Shown: one piece after another, positions 1 through 7,827 of the stretch
Numbering within the stretch: position 1 is the stretch's first letter
How the letters are laid out: the number at the start of each line of letters is the position of its first letter
Origin: Bacillus altitudinis 41KF2b
GTDB taxonomy: Bacteria > Bacillota > Bacilli > Bacillales > Bacillaceae
NCBI RefSeq assembly: GCF_000691145.1
Contig: NZ_ASJC01000002.1
Location: 1-64,000 of the forward strand
Length of the DNA: 64,000 nt
Reading direction: 5' to 3'
Translations under genes and position numbers: made by a program
The notes under the pieces: generated by a model
Told to the model about the DNA's origin: nothing
Database searches by the model: none
The model's input: the letters and a program-made list of their open reading frames with translations, nothing else

Positions 1-168
1 TTGTCTTGTTTAGTTTTCAAAGATCATCTTCATTTTCGCTCAGAGGCGACTTTATTAATATAACATTCTATCAAGATGAAGTCAACAACTTTTTTCTTGA
101 ATGTTATTTCTCAACCGCGCTGTTTCAGCGGCGAATACAAATATAACACCTTTTAAAAGAAGAAACAA
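1..168 (-). promoter_or_regulatory. tandem rRNA operon promoters (P1, P2) and 16S leader start
   Basis: On the minus strand P1 has -35 TTGTTT (163-168), a 17-base spacer and -10 TATATT (140-145). P2 has -35 TTGACT (80-85), a 17-base spacer and -10 TATATT (57-62). Downstream, at about 10-27, is CTTTGAAAACTAAAC, a sequence typical of the region just before Bacillus 16S rRNA. In both promoters a G lies 7-8 bases after the -10, as in B. subtilis rrn promoters that start with GTP. The rRNA genes themselves would lie left of position 1. In B. subtilis rrnB also lies close to the yua genes, which fits. Confidence 0.8.
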
Positions 169-302
169 GTATTTTTTCTAAATAATTTATTTTTCTTGAT
201 CTCTTCCTATATATTCGTACAAAAAGGGCTTAACTCCGTAATTCACTATTGTTGATCCTGTAGGTCTTTAGTATATTTATAATAGATTGAAATTAAATAA
301 CC

Positions 303-392
303 GCAGGGGGAGCTTCGTGCTGAGAGTGAACAATTCGTTGTTCTGACCCTTTGAACCTGTCAGTTAATACTGAAGTAGGAATGTGGAATCAC
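303..392 (+). promoter_or_regulatory. TPP riboswitch (THI element)
   Basis: The conserved TPP-aptamer blocks are present in order: GGGGGAGC at 306-313, GCTGAGAG at 319-326, ACCCTTTGAACCTGT at 346-360, then GTTAATACTGAAGTAGG ending near 380. It lies about 105 bases upstream of thiT and would turn that gene down when thiamine pyrophosphate is plentiful. I do not see a clear expression-platform terminator. The region between the aptamer and the gene may act on the AAAGGGG ribosome-binding site instead. Confidence 0.92.
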
Positions 393-495
393 TTGCATAC
401 ATGCATTGTATTCAAGCCGATATGTTTTTCTATGAATCACATACTCATCCTGACATGGTCTCTCCTTGCACAATTCGTGAAAAGGGGATTTTTTT

Positions 496-1071
496 ATGCA
501 GCAATCAAATCAATTAGTACGACTGATGGAGATCGCCATCATGACTTCTCTTGCACTTGTTTTAGATTATTTATCAGGTCTCTTTTTAAGAATGCCAAAC
601 GGCGGGTCAATTGCACTGATCATGATTCCTGTCATCCTCATGTCCATTAGATGGGGCGTGTCTGCTGGATTTATCATCGGTGTGTTAATCGCAGGACTGC
701 AGCTGATGAACAATCCTATTATCGCCACACCTGTACAAGGATTTCTCGATTACTTTGTCGCATCTGTTGTGATTTGTTTAAGCGGGCTATTCTCAGGATC
801 AATTAAAAAAGCCATTCAGGATAAAAAGCGAAAGAAACAATTCTTCTATATTATCCTAGCTGTATTTGTCGCCAGTTTCTTCAGACTGCTGACGTTCTTT
901 ATTTCAGGTGTAGTCTTCTTTTCTCATTATGCACCAAAAGGAACACCAGGTTGGGTGTATTCATTAGTTTATAACAGCACATATATGATTCCTTCATTTA
1001 TCATTTGTAGTATTGTTCTTTGTTTACTCATCCCTAGTGCGTCTCGTTTGGTTTTTCCTCGACAAAAATAA
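496..1071 (+). CDS. thiT: thiamine transporter ThiT (ECF S-component, YuaJ)
   Basis: This 191-residue integral membrane protein has about six hydrophobic segments and fits the ThiT/YuaJ family in length. It is the substrate-binding S-component that captures thiamine and works with the shared ECF energy-coupling module encoded elsewhere. The start is the ATG nine bases after AAAGGGG. A TPP riboswitch lies upstream, which independently supports thiamine as the substrate. A rho-independent terminator follows immediately. In B. subtilis yuaJ is also the first of the yua genes near rrnB. Confidence 0.93.
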   Translation: MQQSNQLVRLMEIAIMTSLALVLDYLSGLFLRMPNGGSIALIMIPVILMSIRWGVSAGFIIGVLIAGLQLMNNPIIATPVQGFLDYFVASVVICLSGLFSGSIKKAIQDKKRKKQFFYIILAVFVASFFRLLTFFISGVVFFSHYAPKGTPGWVYSLVYNSTYMIPSFIICSIVLCLLIPSASRLVFPRQK

Positions 1072-1098
1072 CCCAGCTGTTTCAGCGGGTTATTTTTT
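1067..1098 (+). terminator. terminator after thiT
   Basis: The hairpin AATAACCC...GGGTTATT is followed by TTTT and overlaps the thiT stop codon. Confidence 0.85.
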
Positions 1099-1162
1099 AT
1101 GCATAATTTGCTGCTCTATTGAATCTATTAATAGTAGAAGATTTCATGCTGGAGGTACGACA

Positions 1163-1351
1163 ATGAATCCTTACTCCATTATGCTGTGCTGTTACATCCT
1201 CAGTCTCGCCTACTTTTTGGCCAGTTTCTATGAGGCATTAAAAATAGCAGGTGTGAAAGGAAAAGTAGAGGCTTCTCCTTTTATCTCTTATATTTTGCTC
1301 GCTACGCTTTTTACTTTTTTCTCTCATTATTACTGGAAGCTGACGATATAA
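1163..1351 (+). CDS. small membrane protein, unknown function
   Basis: This 62-residue protein has two hydrophobic helices (about residues 4-24 and 42-58) joined by a lysine-rich loop. The start ATG is preceded by GGAGG at a good distance; upstream in-frame codons have no such site. Its last 41 bases overlap the convergent acetyltransferase gene on the other strand. I do not recognise a family. Confidence 0.65.
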   Translation: MNPYSIMLCCYILSLAYFLASFYEALKIAGVKGKVEASPFISYILLATLFTFFSHYYWKLTI

Positions 1352-1865
1352 TCTGTTGAACATGAGCACTTAGTACAGACAGCTCCCATCCATACCCTAT
1401 TTCCTCATGGTTCTCACCAGCCAGCTCGAACTGGCTGGTGACGGCAAAACTAGGTTGAAGTTTTTGATAAAATTGCTTCGCTGAATTTTGCTCAAATACC
1501 CAGAGCAGCATATTCTGATAGCCCTTCTCTATTAAATAATCCACACCTTTTGCAATCAAAGCCATACCCGCTCCTGATTTCTGTTTTCTCTGCAACAAAT
1601 AGATGGCATAAAGCTCACCATCATATTTTGAATATCTCTCATCACGCTGTTTTCCGAAGGAAGCAAAACCAAATACTCCGTCAGCATCCTCTGCGACAAA
1701 CGTGCCTTCAAGCGACCTGCTTCTCCAGCTCTCTTCCCGCTCCCCTACATTCAAAGCATCTAAATACTCTTGTGAAATAATGCCGTGATAAGTCGTTTGC
1801 CAGCTCTTCACATGAATTTCGGCAATTTTAGGAATATCATTATGTACTGCATGTCTAACCTTCAT
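1311..1865 (-). CDS. GNAT family N-acetyltransferase (YuaI-like)
   Basis: This 184-residue protein has the GNAT fold pattern: an N-terminal strand-helix (RHAVHNDIPKIAEIHV), the central acetyl-CoA loop RKQKSGAGMALI around residues 100-111, and a C-terminal FYQKL motif. It would move an acetyl group from acetyl-CoA to an unknown amine. I chose the ATG at 1865 because AAAGGGG lies 7 bases upstream; the longer reading from 1886 lacks a site. It sits between thiT and floT as yuaI does in B. subtilis. Confidence 0.8.
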   Translation of the reverse strand: MKVRHAVHNDIPKIAEIHVKSWQTTYHGIISQEYLDALNVGEREESWRSRSLEGTFVAEDADGVFGFASFGKQRDERYSKYDGELYAIYLLQRKQKSGAGMALIAKGVDYLIEKGYQNMLLWVFEQNSAKQFYQKLQPSFAVTSQFELAGENHEEIGYGWELSVLSAHVQQIISSASSNNERKK

Positions 1866-1950
1866 CTGCACACCCCTTTTAGCCATTTCTTACTCTATGT
1901 TTCATATGATAAGTTTCTATTTTATAAAATTCAATCCCTAATGGATATTC

Positions 1951-1980
1951 GTTGACATTTTGTCAACACCCCTATATATT
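1951..1980 (+). promoter_or_regulatory. sigma-A promoter with palindromic operator over the -35
   Basis: -35 TTGACA (1952-1957), 17-base spacer and -10 TATATT (1975-1980) form a near-consensus promoter. The perfect inverted repeat GTTGACA-TTT-TGTCAAC (1951-1967) covers the -35. The downstream gene encodes an XRE-type DNA-binding protein, so autoregulation is likely but not shown. Confidence 0.7.
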
Positions 1981-2034
1981 GGGTACGACTTCTTTTATTG
2001 AAGAGTTGAACTTTATGAAAAGGGGAAAGAAGAG

Positions 2035-2673
2035 ATGGAATTTAAAACAACTGAGCTTCGGCAGTTTTTAAAAGAACAACTGCAAATACGTTCTCTTTCA
2101 TTAAGAGAACTCAGTACACAAACAGAAATTGATAAAGCCACACTGTCTAGAATCATGAACGGAAAAAGAAAACCGACTTTGAACCATTTACAGCGGCTTT
2201 CAGATGCTCTACACATTTCTTTAGATCATCTATTGGCCACGGCTGGATTTTCAATTAAAAACGAAAGAGTTCACGGTAATACGTTCATTCAAGCCGTAGA
2301 AGAGATTGAGCGAACGCTGAAAGATCATGATGTCTATGACGGGACGTTCAGCGAGAATGAATTGAAACAGAAGTTAAATGAATATGAGACCTATAGTCAA
2401 TCAGAAGAGGGAAAAGAAACGATCTCAGCAAAGTTTGAAAAAAAGATAGATACGATAAGTGGTGTTGGGCCATTTCTTGATCAATTGAAAAGCATGTACA
2501 GCTCGTTCATGAGCGGACGGGGGACGTCTCGAGAATTGATGTTGATGGGAGGCGCATTACTTTACTTCATTATGCCCGTTGATTTAATACCAGATTATAT
2601 TTTTCCGATCGGCTATATTGATGACGCTGCAGCGGTGCAGGTCGTATTAAACCAGCTGACAAATAGGTCATAG
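2035..2673 (+). CDS. XRE-family regulator fused to DUF1232 (YkvA-like) domain
   Basis: This 212-residue protein has an N-terminal helix-turn-helix (about residues 12-62, LSLRELSTQTEIDKATLSR), a charged middle, and a C-terminal DUF1232 domain (about 160-205). The latter carries the hallmark YFIMPVDLIPDYIFPIGY and DDAAAV, thought to be membrane-associated. It probably binds its own promoter, which carries a palindrome over the -35. Fourteen bases separate it from the first FtsW/RodA paralogue, so the three genes look like one operon. A regulator with a membrane-linked domain next to cell-wall synthases suggests an envelope-responsive switch; that is inference. Confidence 0.8.
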   Translation: MEFKTTELRQFLKEQLQIRSLSLRELSTQTEIDKATLSRIMNGKRKPTLNHLQRLSDALHISLDHLLATAGFSIKNERVHGNTFIQAVEEIERTLKDHDVYDGTFSENELKQKLNEYETYSQSEEGKETISAKFEKKIDTISGVGPFLDQLKSMYSSFMSGRGTSRELMLMGGALLYFIMPVDLIPDYIFPIGYIDDAAAVQVVLNQLTNRS

Positions 2674-2687
2674 CAGGTGACGGAGAC

Positions 2688-3842
2688 ATGAAAAAACAGA
2701 ACAGCATTGACTTCGCATTATTATTCACTGTCATTTGCTTCTTTGTGATCAGCCTACTAGCTGTGTATAGCGGATCGGGACAGTATGAAACGCAAGATAT
2801 GTTTTATTTCGTCAAAAGACAAGTTTTCTGGTATATCGTCGGCTTTGGCCTTATGGCGGCAGTTGCTTACTTTGATTATGAACTGCTTGAGCGGTTATCT
2901 TTTCGATTATTTGCAGGTGGTCTCTTCCTCATCATTCTCGTTCATTTTTTTGGCACGAATCAAAATGGCTCCCAAAGATGGATCAGCTTGGGGCCCATGA
3001 AAGTGCAACCATCAGAATTTATGAAAATTTTTGTCATTCTTCTGTTAGCGGCTATTTTAAATCGATACAAACATCAGCGCTTTTCGTTTAAAGAAAGCAT
3101 GATTCCTACAATGAACATCATATGCTGGACCGCTGTTCCTTTTTTCCTGATTTTAATTCAGCCAGATTTAGGGACGGCACTTGTGATCTTGTCTATCGCT
3201 TTTACACTGATGCTTGTGTCAGGCATTTCAAGTAAGATGATCGCTGCATTAATCGCTTCTTTTCTCGCGCTTCTTGCATTTTTGACCTACTTGCACAATG
3301 AACATTTTGAGCACTTTACAAAAGTGATTAAACCTCATCAGCTTGATCGCATTTATGGGTGGCTCTCCCCTGATGAATTTGATTCGACATATGGGTATCA
3401 ACTGAAACAAGCAATGCTTGGCATTGGGTCAGGACAATTATCAGGAAGCGGGTATACAAAAGGAAATCAAGTACAAGGGGGAAATATCCCTGAAGCCCAT
3501 ACAGATTTTATATTTGCAGTCATTGGCGAGGAATTTGGTTTTATCGGCGCCTCCCTATTGATCTGTTTATATCTTATGATGGTCTATCGAATGATTCATG
3601 TGGCTATGCATGCGAATACCCTTTATGGGCTTTATATATGTGCTGGGGTGGTTGGGCTGATCGTCTTTCAAGTCTTCCAAAACGTTGGGATGACAGTAGG
3701 GCTAATGCCTGTGACTGGTCTTGCCCTTCCTTTTATCAGTTATGGGGGTAGTGCGCTTTTAACCAATATGATCGCCATTGGCCTTGTGTTTAGTGTCAAT
3801 TTGAGGTCCTCATCCTACATGTTTGGACGTAACTGGGATTGA
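2688..3842 (+). CDS. FtsW/RodA/SpoVE (SEDS) family glycosyltransferase, copy 1
   Basis: This 384-residue polytopic protein has about ten membrane helices. SEDS landmarks are present: SQRWISLGPMKVQPSEFMK near residues 95-113, QPDLGTA near 158, PEAHTDFIFAVIGEE near 268 with the catalytic-type Asp, and the C-terminal GLALPFISYGGS. Family members polymerise lipid II into glycan strands together with a class B PBP. No partner PBP is nearby. It is a paralogue of the next gene and is additional to the usual ftsW, rodA and spoVE, which are elsewhere in Bacillus genomes. The start has GGTGA/GGAGA just upstream. Confidence 0.88.
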   Translation: MKKQNSIDFALLFTVICFFVISLLAVYSGSGQYETQDMFYFVKRQVFWYIVGFGLMAAVAYFDYELLERLSFRLFAGGLFLIILVHFFGTNQNGSQRWISLGPMKVQPSEFMKIFVILLLAAILNRYKHQRFSFKESMIPTMNIICWTAVPFFLILIQPDLGTALVILSIAFTLMLVSGISSKMIAALIASFLALLAFLTYLHNEHFEHFTKVIKPHQLDRIYGWLSPDEFDSTYGYQLKQAMLGIGSGQLSGSGYTKGNQVQGGNIPEAHTDFIFAVIGEEFGFIGASLLICLYLMMVYRMIHVAMHANTLYGLYICAGVVGLIVFQVFQNVGMTVGLMPVTGLALPFISYGGSALLTNMIAIGLVFSVNLRSSSYMFGRNWD

Positions 3843-4981
3843 AGGTGATGTCATTGATTCTTTCTCACCTAAAAAAAATCGACCACATTCTTGCTGGGAC
3901 GATTGTTTGTCTTTGTTTCTTTGGATTGCTGATGGTGTACAGTGCGAGTTATCCTTTAGGCGAAATAAAATATGGACAGGGCAGCTACTTCTTCATGAAA
4001 CAGTGGCAATGGCTTTTGATTGGGTTCTTCTTTTTCATCGCTGCAGCCCTGGTTCCATATCAAGCTTACCGTAAATGGATTCGTTGGCTTGTGATGCTGT
4101 CACTGCTATGTCTTCTCCTTGTCCTACTTCCAGGAATCGGTGTTGTCAAAAACAATTCACAGCGATGGATTCATTTGGGCTCTCTGATCATCCAGCCGTC
4201 TGAGGCTGTGAAATTAGTGATGATCATCTATTTTGCCTATGTATATGCAAGGAAACAAGCGTACATTACATCCTTTAAAAAAGGAGTACTGCCTCCACTT
4301 CTTCTTTTAAGTCTAGCTTTTTTATTGATTTTAAAACAGCCAGATTTAGGTACAGCAGTTTCTATTTTATTGAGCTGCGGTATCGTCTTATTATGTGCTG
4401 GACTTAAAACACGCCACCTCATTCTACTAGGTTCGACAGCTGCGGCAGGGATCACTTTTTTTGCTGTGACCGCTCCTTATCGCTTGAAACGAATCACTTC
4501 TTTTCGTGATCCTTTCATGTATGAGGATGGAGATGGTTATCAGCTGATCCATTCTTATCTCGCCATGAATTCAGGAGGGCTTACCGGGAATGGTTTAGGC
4601 GGAAGCATTCAAAAACTAGGGTTTCTTCCTGAAGCCCATACAGATTTTATTATGGCCATCATTAGTGAAGAGCTGGGAATCATGGGGCTGTTGTTTGTGA
4701 TGGGTGCCTACCTACTCATCATGTATCGCGCCGTTCGAATCGTTCAAGGTTTACAAGATCCATTTGGAAAGCTATTAACGATCGGGCTTACTTTTCAAAT
4801 TACGATTCAAGCAGCCTTTAATCTAGGAGCTGTCTTTGGGCTTCTCCCCATTACAGGCATTCCTCTTCCCTTTATTAGCTACGGCGGATCTTCATTGGTG
4901 TTCATGATGATATCTGCAGGCATTCTTGTGAATCTCTCTTCATCTATCAAAAGACACCGGCATGTACCCCAATTAAAATAG
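3839..4981 (+). CDS. FtsW/RodA/SpoVE (SEDS) family glycosyltransferase, copy 2
   Basis: This protein of about 380 residues has the same ten-helix SEDS plan: SQRWIHLGSLIIQPSEAVK near residue 102, QPDLGTAVS near 165, PEAHTDFIMAIISEE near 266 and GIPLPFISYGGSS near the end. It overlaps the previous gene (ATTGA), so translation is probably coupled. The start is uncertain: a TTG at 3839, the ATG at 3848 and a TTG at 3854 all lie around the AAGGTGA sequence. A terminator follows. As a tandem paralogue it may form a specialised elongation or sporulation synthase; the exact role is not visible. Confidence 0.87.
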   Translation: MKVMSLILSHLKKIDHILAGTIVCLCFFGLLMVYSASYPLGEIKYGQGSYFFMKQWQWLLIGFFFFIAAALVPYQAYRKWIRWLVMLSLLCLLLVLLPGIGVVKNNSQRWIHLGSLIIQPSEAVKLVMIIYFAYVYARKQAYITSFKKGVLPPLLLLSLAFLLILKQPDLGTAVSILLSCGIVLLCAGLKTRHLILLGSTAAAGITFFAVTAPYRLKRITSFRDPFMYEDGDGYQLIHSYLAMNSGGLTGNGLGGSIQKLGFLPEAHTDFIMAIISEELGIMGLLFVMGAYLLIMYRAVRIVQGLQDPFGKLLTIGLTFQITIQAAFNLGAVFGLLPITGIPLPFISYGGSSLVFMMISAGILVNLSSSIKRHRHVPQLK

Positions 4982-5010
4982 ACACCCTCTATCAGAAGGT
5001 GTCTTTTGAT
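4981..5010. terminator. bidirectional terminator between SEDS copy 2 and floT
   Basis: The hairpin GACACC...GGTGTC has T-rich flanks and separates convergent genes. Confidence 0.75.
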
Positions 5011-5012
5011 TT

Positions 5013-6560
5013 TTATTCTTCTATTTGACGATCAGCGATTTCTTTTTTTCTTGGCTGTTTGATTTCATTCGTCAGTTCTTGGATGCTTTGTTTCACATTG
5101 CCTTTGCCAGAGAAATTCTCAATAATTTCTTTAACATCAATTCCAGAGGAAGCTTTCAGACTTTCTTGAAGACTGGACATAAGGTTTGTCGCATAGCCGG
5201 TCACTTTGTTGGCGCCGCTGCCTTCCCCGTTACCACCTGTATCAACAACTGTAATTTTATCAATGTTAGAAAGTGGAGCAGATACTTGTTTCGCATATTC
5301 AGGTAGCATTTTCACAATCATATCAAGAATCGCCGCTTGACCATACTGTTCGAATGCTTCTGCAATTTTCTCTTTCGCTTCTGCTTCCGCAAGTCCTTTC
5401 AACCTAATGACTTCTGCTTCTGTTTCCCCTTTTGCACGATCGGCTTCTGCTTTGGCAAGCCCGTCAATCCGAACTTTCTCTGCTTCTGCTTTTGCCATTG
5501 CTTCAATGCTGTATTTCTTCGCATCTGCTTCTGCAAGACGCTTCGCTTTTTCCGCCGCAGCCGACTGCTCAACAGCATAACGGTCCGCATCTGCTTTCTT
5601 TTTCACTTCAGAATCGTATTGACGCTCACGACGCTGGATCTCTTTTTCTTCTAATTCAATTTGCTTCTGACGTTCAATGATTTTGACTTGCATTTCTTGT
5701 TCAGTTACGTGCTGACGATTACGAGCTGTTTCAAGATCGTACGCTTGGTCAGCGCTTGCTTTTGCTGTATCTTGTTCACGTCTGAATTCTGCTCTTTTCA
5801 GCTCATTGATTTTTTCTGCTTCAGCGATTTCAGTGGCACGCTCAAGCTCAGATTTCTTCGCATCTTTATCTGCTTCTGCACGTTTGATACGTGTTTCTTT
5901 ATCTGCTTCTGCTGTCGCAATATCTGCATCGCGTTTCACTTGAGCAATTCTAGGTTTACCTAGTGATTCTAAATAGCCATTTTTATCACGGACATCTTTG
6001 ATTGTAAACGATACAATGACAAGACCCATTTTCGCTAGATCTTGAGAAGCGACACGCTGTACTTCTTGAGAAAATTTCTCTCTGTTTTTATAAATCTCTT
6101 CGACTGTCATTGACCCTAAAATGGAGCGAAGGTGTCCTTCTAGTACTTCTCTTGCTTCATTTTCACGATCTTCTTTTGTTTTCCCTAAAAACTGCTCTGC
6201 CGCAGTGGCGATTTCTTCAATTGATCCGCCGATTTTAATGATGGCCGTTCCATCCGCCATGACCGGTACACCCTGCTCAGTATAGACTTCAGGCGTTGAA
6301 ACATCTAGCTTGCTAGATAGTAAGCTGAGCGGCTCTGCTTGTTGAAAAACAGGGAGTACAAAGGTACCTCCACCTCTTACAATCTTAATCTTGTTTCCAC
6401 CTTCATCCACGTGGACATTTTTACTTCCGAGGTAACTTCCTGTGACGATTAATGCTTCATCTGGACCAGCAGTCCGGTATTTCGAAACAAATACACCAAT
6501 AAGTGCAATGAGAATCACAAGCACAATTCCAATAATAATTAATATGGTTGTTCCTGGCAT
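5013..6560 (-). CDS. floT: flotillin-like protein FloT (YuaG)
   Basis: This 515-residue protein has an N-terminal membrane segment (about 4-27), an SPFH/band-7 domain (about 30-215) and a long coiled coil rich in Glu-Ala repeats (about 215-400, including the AEAEK and AKAEA patterns). A flexible C-terminus carries a Gly/Asn stretch. FloT forms membrane foci that organise functional membrane microdomains and affects fluidity, secretion and signalling. It follows nfeD2 by 11 bases and shares its sigma-W promoter. The length and order match B. subtilis yuaF-yuaG. Confidence 0.95.
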   Translation of the reverse strand: MPGTTILIIIGIVLVILIALIGVFVSKYRTAGPDEALIVTGSYLGSKNVHVDEGGNKIKIVRGGGTFVLPVFQQAEPLSLLSSKLDVSTPEVYTEQGVPVMADGTAIIKIGGSIEEIATAAEQFLGKTKEDRENEAREVLEGHLRSILGSMTVEEIYKNREKFSQEVQRVASQDLAKMGLVIVSFTIKDVRDKNGYLESLGKPRIAQVKRDADIATAEADKETRIKRAEADKDAKKSELERATEIAEAEKINELKRAEFRREQDTAKASADQAYDLETARNRQHVTEQEMQVKIIERQKQIELEEKEIQRRERQYDSEVKKKADADRYAVEQSAAAEKAKRLAEADAKKYSIEAMAKAEAEKVRIDGLAKAEADRAKGETEAEVIRLKGLAEAEAKEKIAEAFEQYGQAAILDMIVKMLPEYAKQVSAPLSNIDKITVVDTGGNGEGSGANKVTGYATNLMSSLQESLKASSGIDVKEIIENFSGKGNVKQSIQELTNEIKQPRKKEIADRQIEE

Positions 6561-6571
6561 AGCATTCCCTC

Positions 6572-7102
6572 CTAGATTTCTTCATTTGGTATAACAGATA
6601 ACACGCCTTTGTTCACTTCGACGACCAGCACCCGGGTTCCATATGGAATCTCCTCTTCGTCGAAACTGACGGCAGGCTTTGAGATTTTTCCGCTGTTACT
6701 AATTAACAGCACTTCTCCAAACCCATCTTTTGGTACAGATACAATGATCTCCCCAGTTCTTCCTTTTAGGTCGGCCTCCGTATATGAAAGAGATTCTTCA
6801 GCAGAGGAAAGCGGGACTAAGACAAATACATGTAAACAAGTAACGAGAACCACTGCGAGGATGGCAGATAATACGGCGCCAAGTCCACTTCCTACAATTG
6901 CTGTTTTTTCAGAGATAAATCCTCCAGCCGAGAAAAAGGTAAGAAATGCGAGGATCAATGTTGGTTGAAGGAACGGGACAGGAATCGCTTCAAACAATCC
7001 ATCAAATACATCGCCAAAAAAGACGAAAACAAGCGTCAGGATTCCTGATACCATCAATATGTATAAGTACAGCGTCTGAAGAGGCAGCCCAAACACATCC
7101 AT
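6572..7102 (-). CDS. nfeD2: NfeD family membrane protein NfeD2 (YuaF)
   Basis: This 176-residue protein has three or four N-terminal membrane helices (about residues 8-105) and a C-terminal OB-fold of the NfeD type (about 112-176). NfeD proteins co-occur with flotillins and assist their membrane organisation. I chose the ATG at 7102 because AGGGTGAGG lies just upstream and the protein then begins like YuaF (MDVFGLPLQTLYLY). The longer reading from 7141 has no ribosome-binding site. It is the first gene of a two-gene sigma-W operon with floT. Confidence 0.9.
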   Translation of the reverse strand: MDVFGLPLQTLYLYILMVSGILTLVFVFFGDVFDGLFEAIPVPFLQPTLILAFLTFFSAGGFISEKTAIVGSGLGAVLSAILAVVLVTCLHVFVLVPLSSAEESLSYTEADLKGRTGEIIVSVPKDGFGEVLLISNSGKISKPAVSFDEEEIPYGTRVLVVEVNKGVLSVIPNEEI

Positions 7103-7188
7103 CTTCCTCACCCTTTCTTTATGAAATGAGCAGCCTTTCATTCATTTAGACTATGCTCACATCCAAGTGTATTCCTTCTAACAGGTAA

Positions 7189-7214
7189 TACGAACCACTT
7201 TTGTAAAGGTTTCA
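7189..7214 (-). promoter_or_regulatory. sigma-W promoter of nfeD2-floT
   Basis: On the minus strand TGAAAC (7209-7214), a 16-base spacer and CGTA (7189-7192) match the sigma-W consensus exactly. It lies about 90 bases upstream of nfeD2. Sigma-W responds to cell-envelope stress, in line with the known control of yuaF-yuaG in B. subtilis. Confidence 0.88.
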
Positions 7215-7307
7215 TTTTTCATCACAATTCATTAAAGGATTTCTCGGATAGCTAAAGAATGATTGTCTTGTACCAGTATGATAAAATTTGATCTTGAGGT
7301 GAGAGAA

Positions 7308-7787
7308 ATGAGTTTATTACATGAAGCAAGACAAGAATTGTGGCAGGAGCTGCAAGGATTGAGCGAAGAACAATTAAATCAAAAATTATCTGATGATACT
7401 TGGAGTATTCAAGAAGTTGCAGATCATTTAAAGAAGATGGACCTAGTTGCAGCAAAACATCTAGCTGCCGAGGGGAAAAAAGCACCGATTAAAGAATATG
7501 AGCCAAAGCCGGTGGAAATGGCAGAGGATCGTTCAAGAAAAGCCACCGCGCCTAGTATTGTTGAACCAGAGCGCAAGCATGTGACACCTACACATTTAAA
7601 AGATGAGCTTGATACAGCTCGTGAGAAATTAAATCAAATTTTATCAACGTTTATAGAGGAAGATTTCAAACGCGTGATTGCACATCCTGTATTTGAAGAA
7701 CTTTCATTAAAGCAATACCTTGATTTTATCGGCGCACATGAAAAGCGCCATATTCATCAAATTAAAGAAATTAAAGAACAGCTATAA
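7308..7787 (+). CDS. yuaE: DinB-like four-helix protein (YuaE)
   Basis: This 159-residue protein has the DinB/YfiT four-helix bundle pattern, with conserved histidines at HLKKMD near residue 44, near residue 129 and HEKRHIHQI near the C-terminus, where a metal is usually bound. The enzymatic role of this subfamily is unknown; relatives include bacillithiol-dependent transferases. The start at 7308 is preceded by GAGGTGAGA. It is convergent with gbsB across a shared terminator, as yuaE is in B. subtilis. Confidence 0.8.
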   Translation: MSLLHEARQELWQELQGLSEEQLNQKLSDDTWSIQEVADHLKKMDLVAAKHLAAEGKKAPIKEYEPKPVEMAEDRSRKATAPSIVEPERKHVTPTHLKDELDTAREKLNQILSTFIEEDFKRVIAHPVFEELSLKQYLDFIGAHEKRHIHQIKEIKEQL

Positions 7788-7792
7788 GATGT

Positions 7793-7822
7793 AAAAAAGA
7801 CTCCCTTTTGGGAGCCTTTTTT
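7793..7822. terminator. bidirectional terminator between yuaE and gbsB
   Basis: The hairpin ACTCCC-TTTT-GGGAGC has A and T tracts on its two sides and serves both convergent genes. Confidence 0.85.
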
Positions 7823-7827
7823 CATTG

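Noticed and set aside
2688-4981. The two SEDS genes as one broken gene
   Set aside because: Each has a full set of motifs and about 380 residues, the normal family length. They are paralogues.
5025-5963. Several Phe/Cys-rich open frames opposite floT
   Set aside because: They are antisense shadows of the Glu/Lys/Ala-rich coiled coil of FloT and have no initiation signals.
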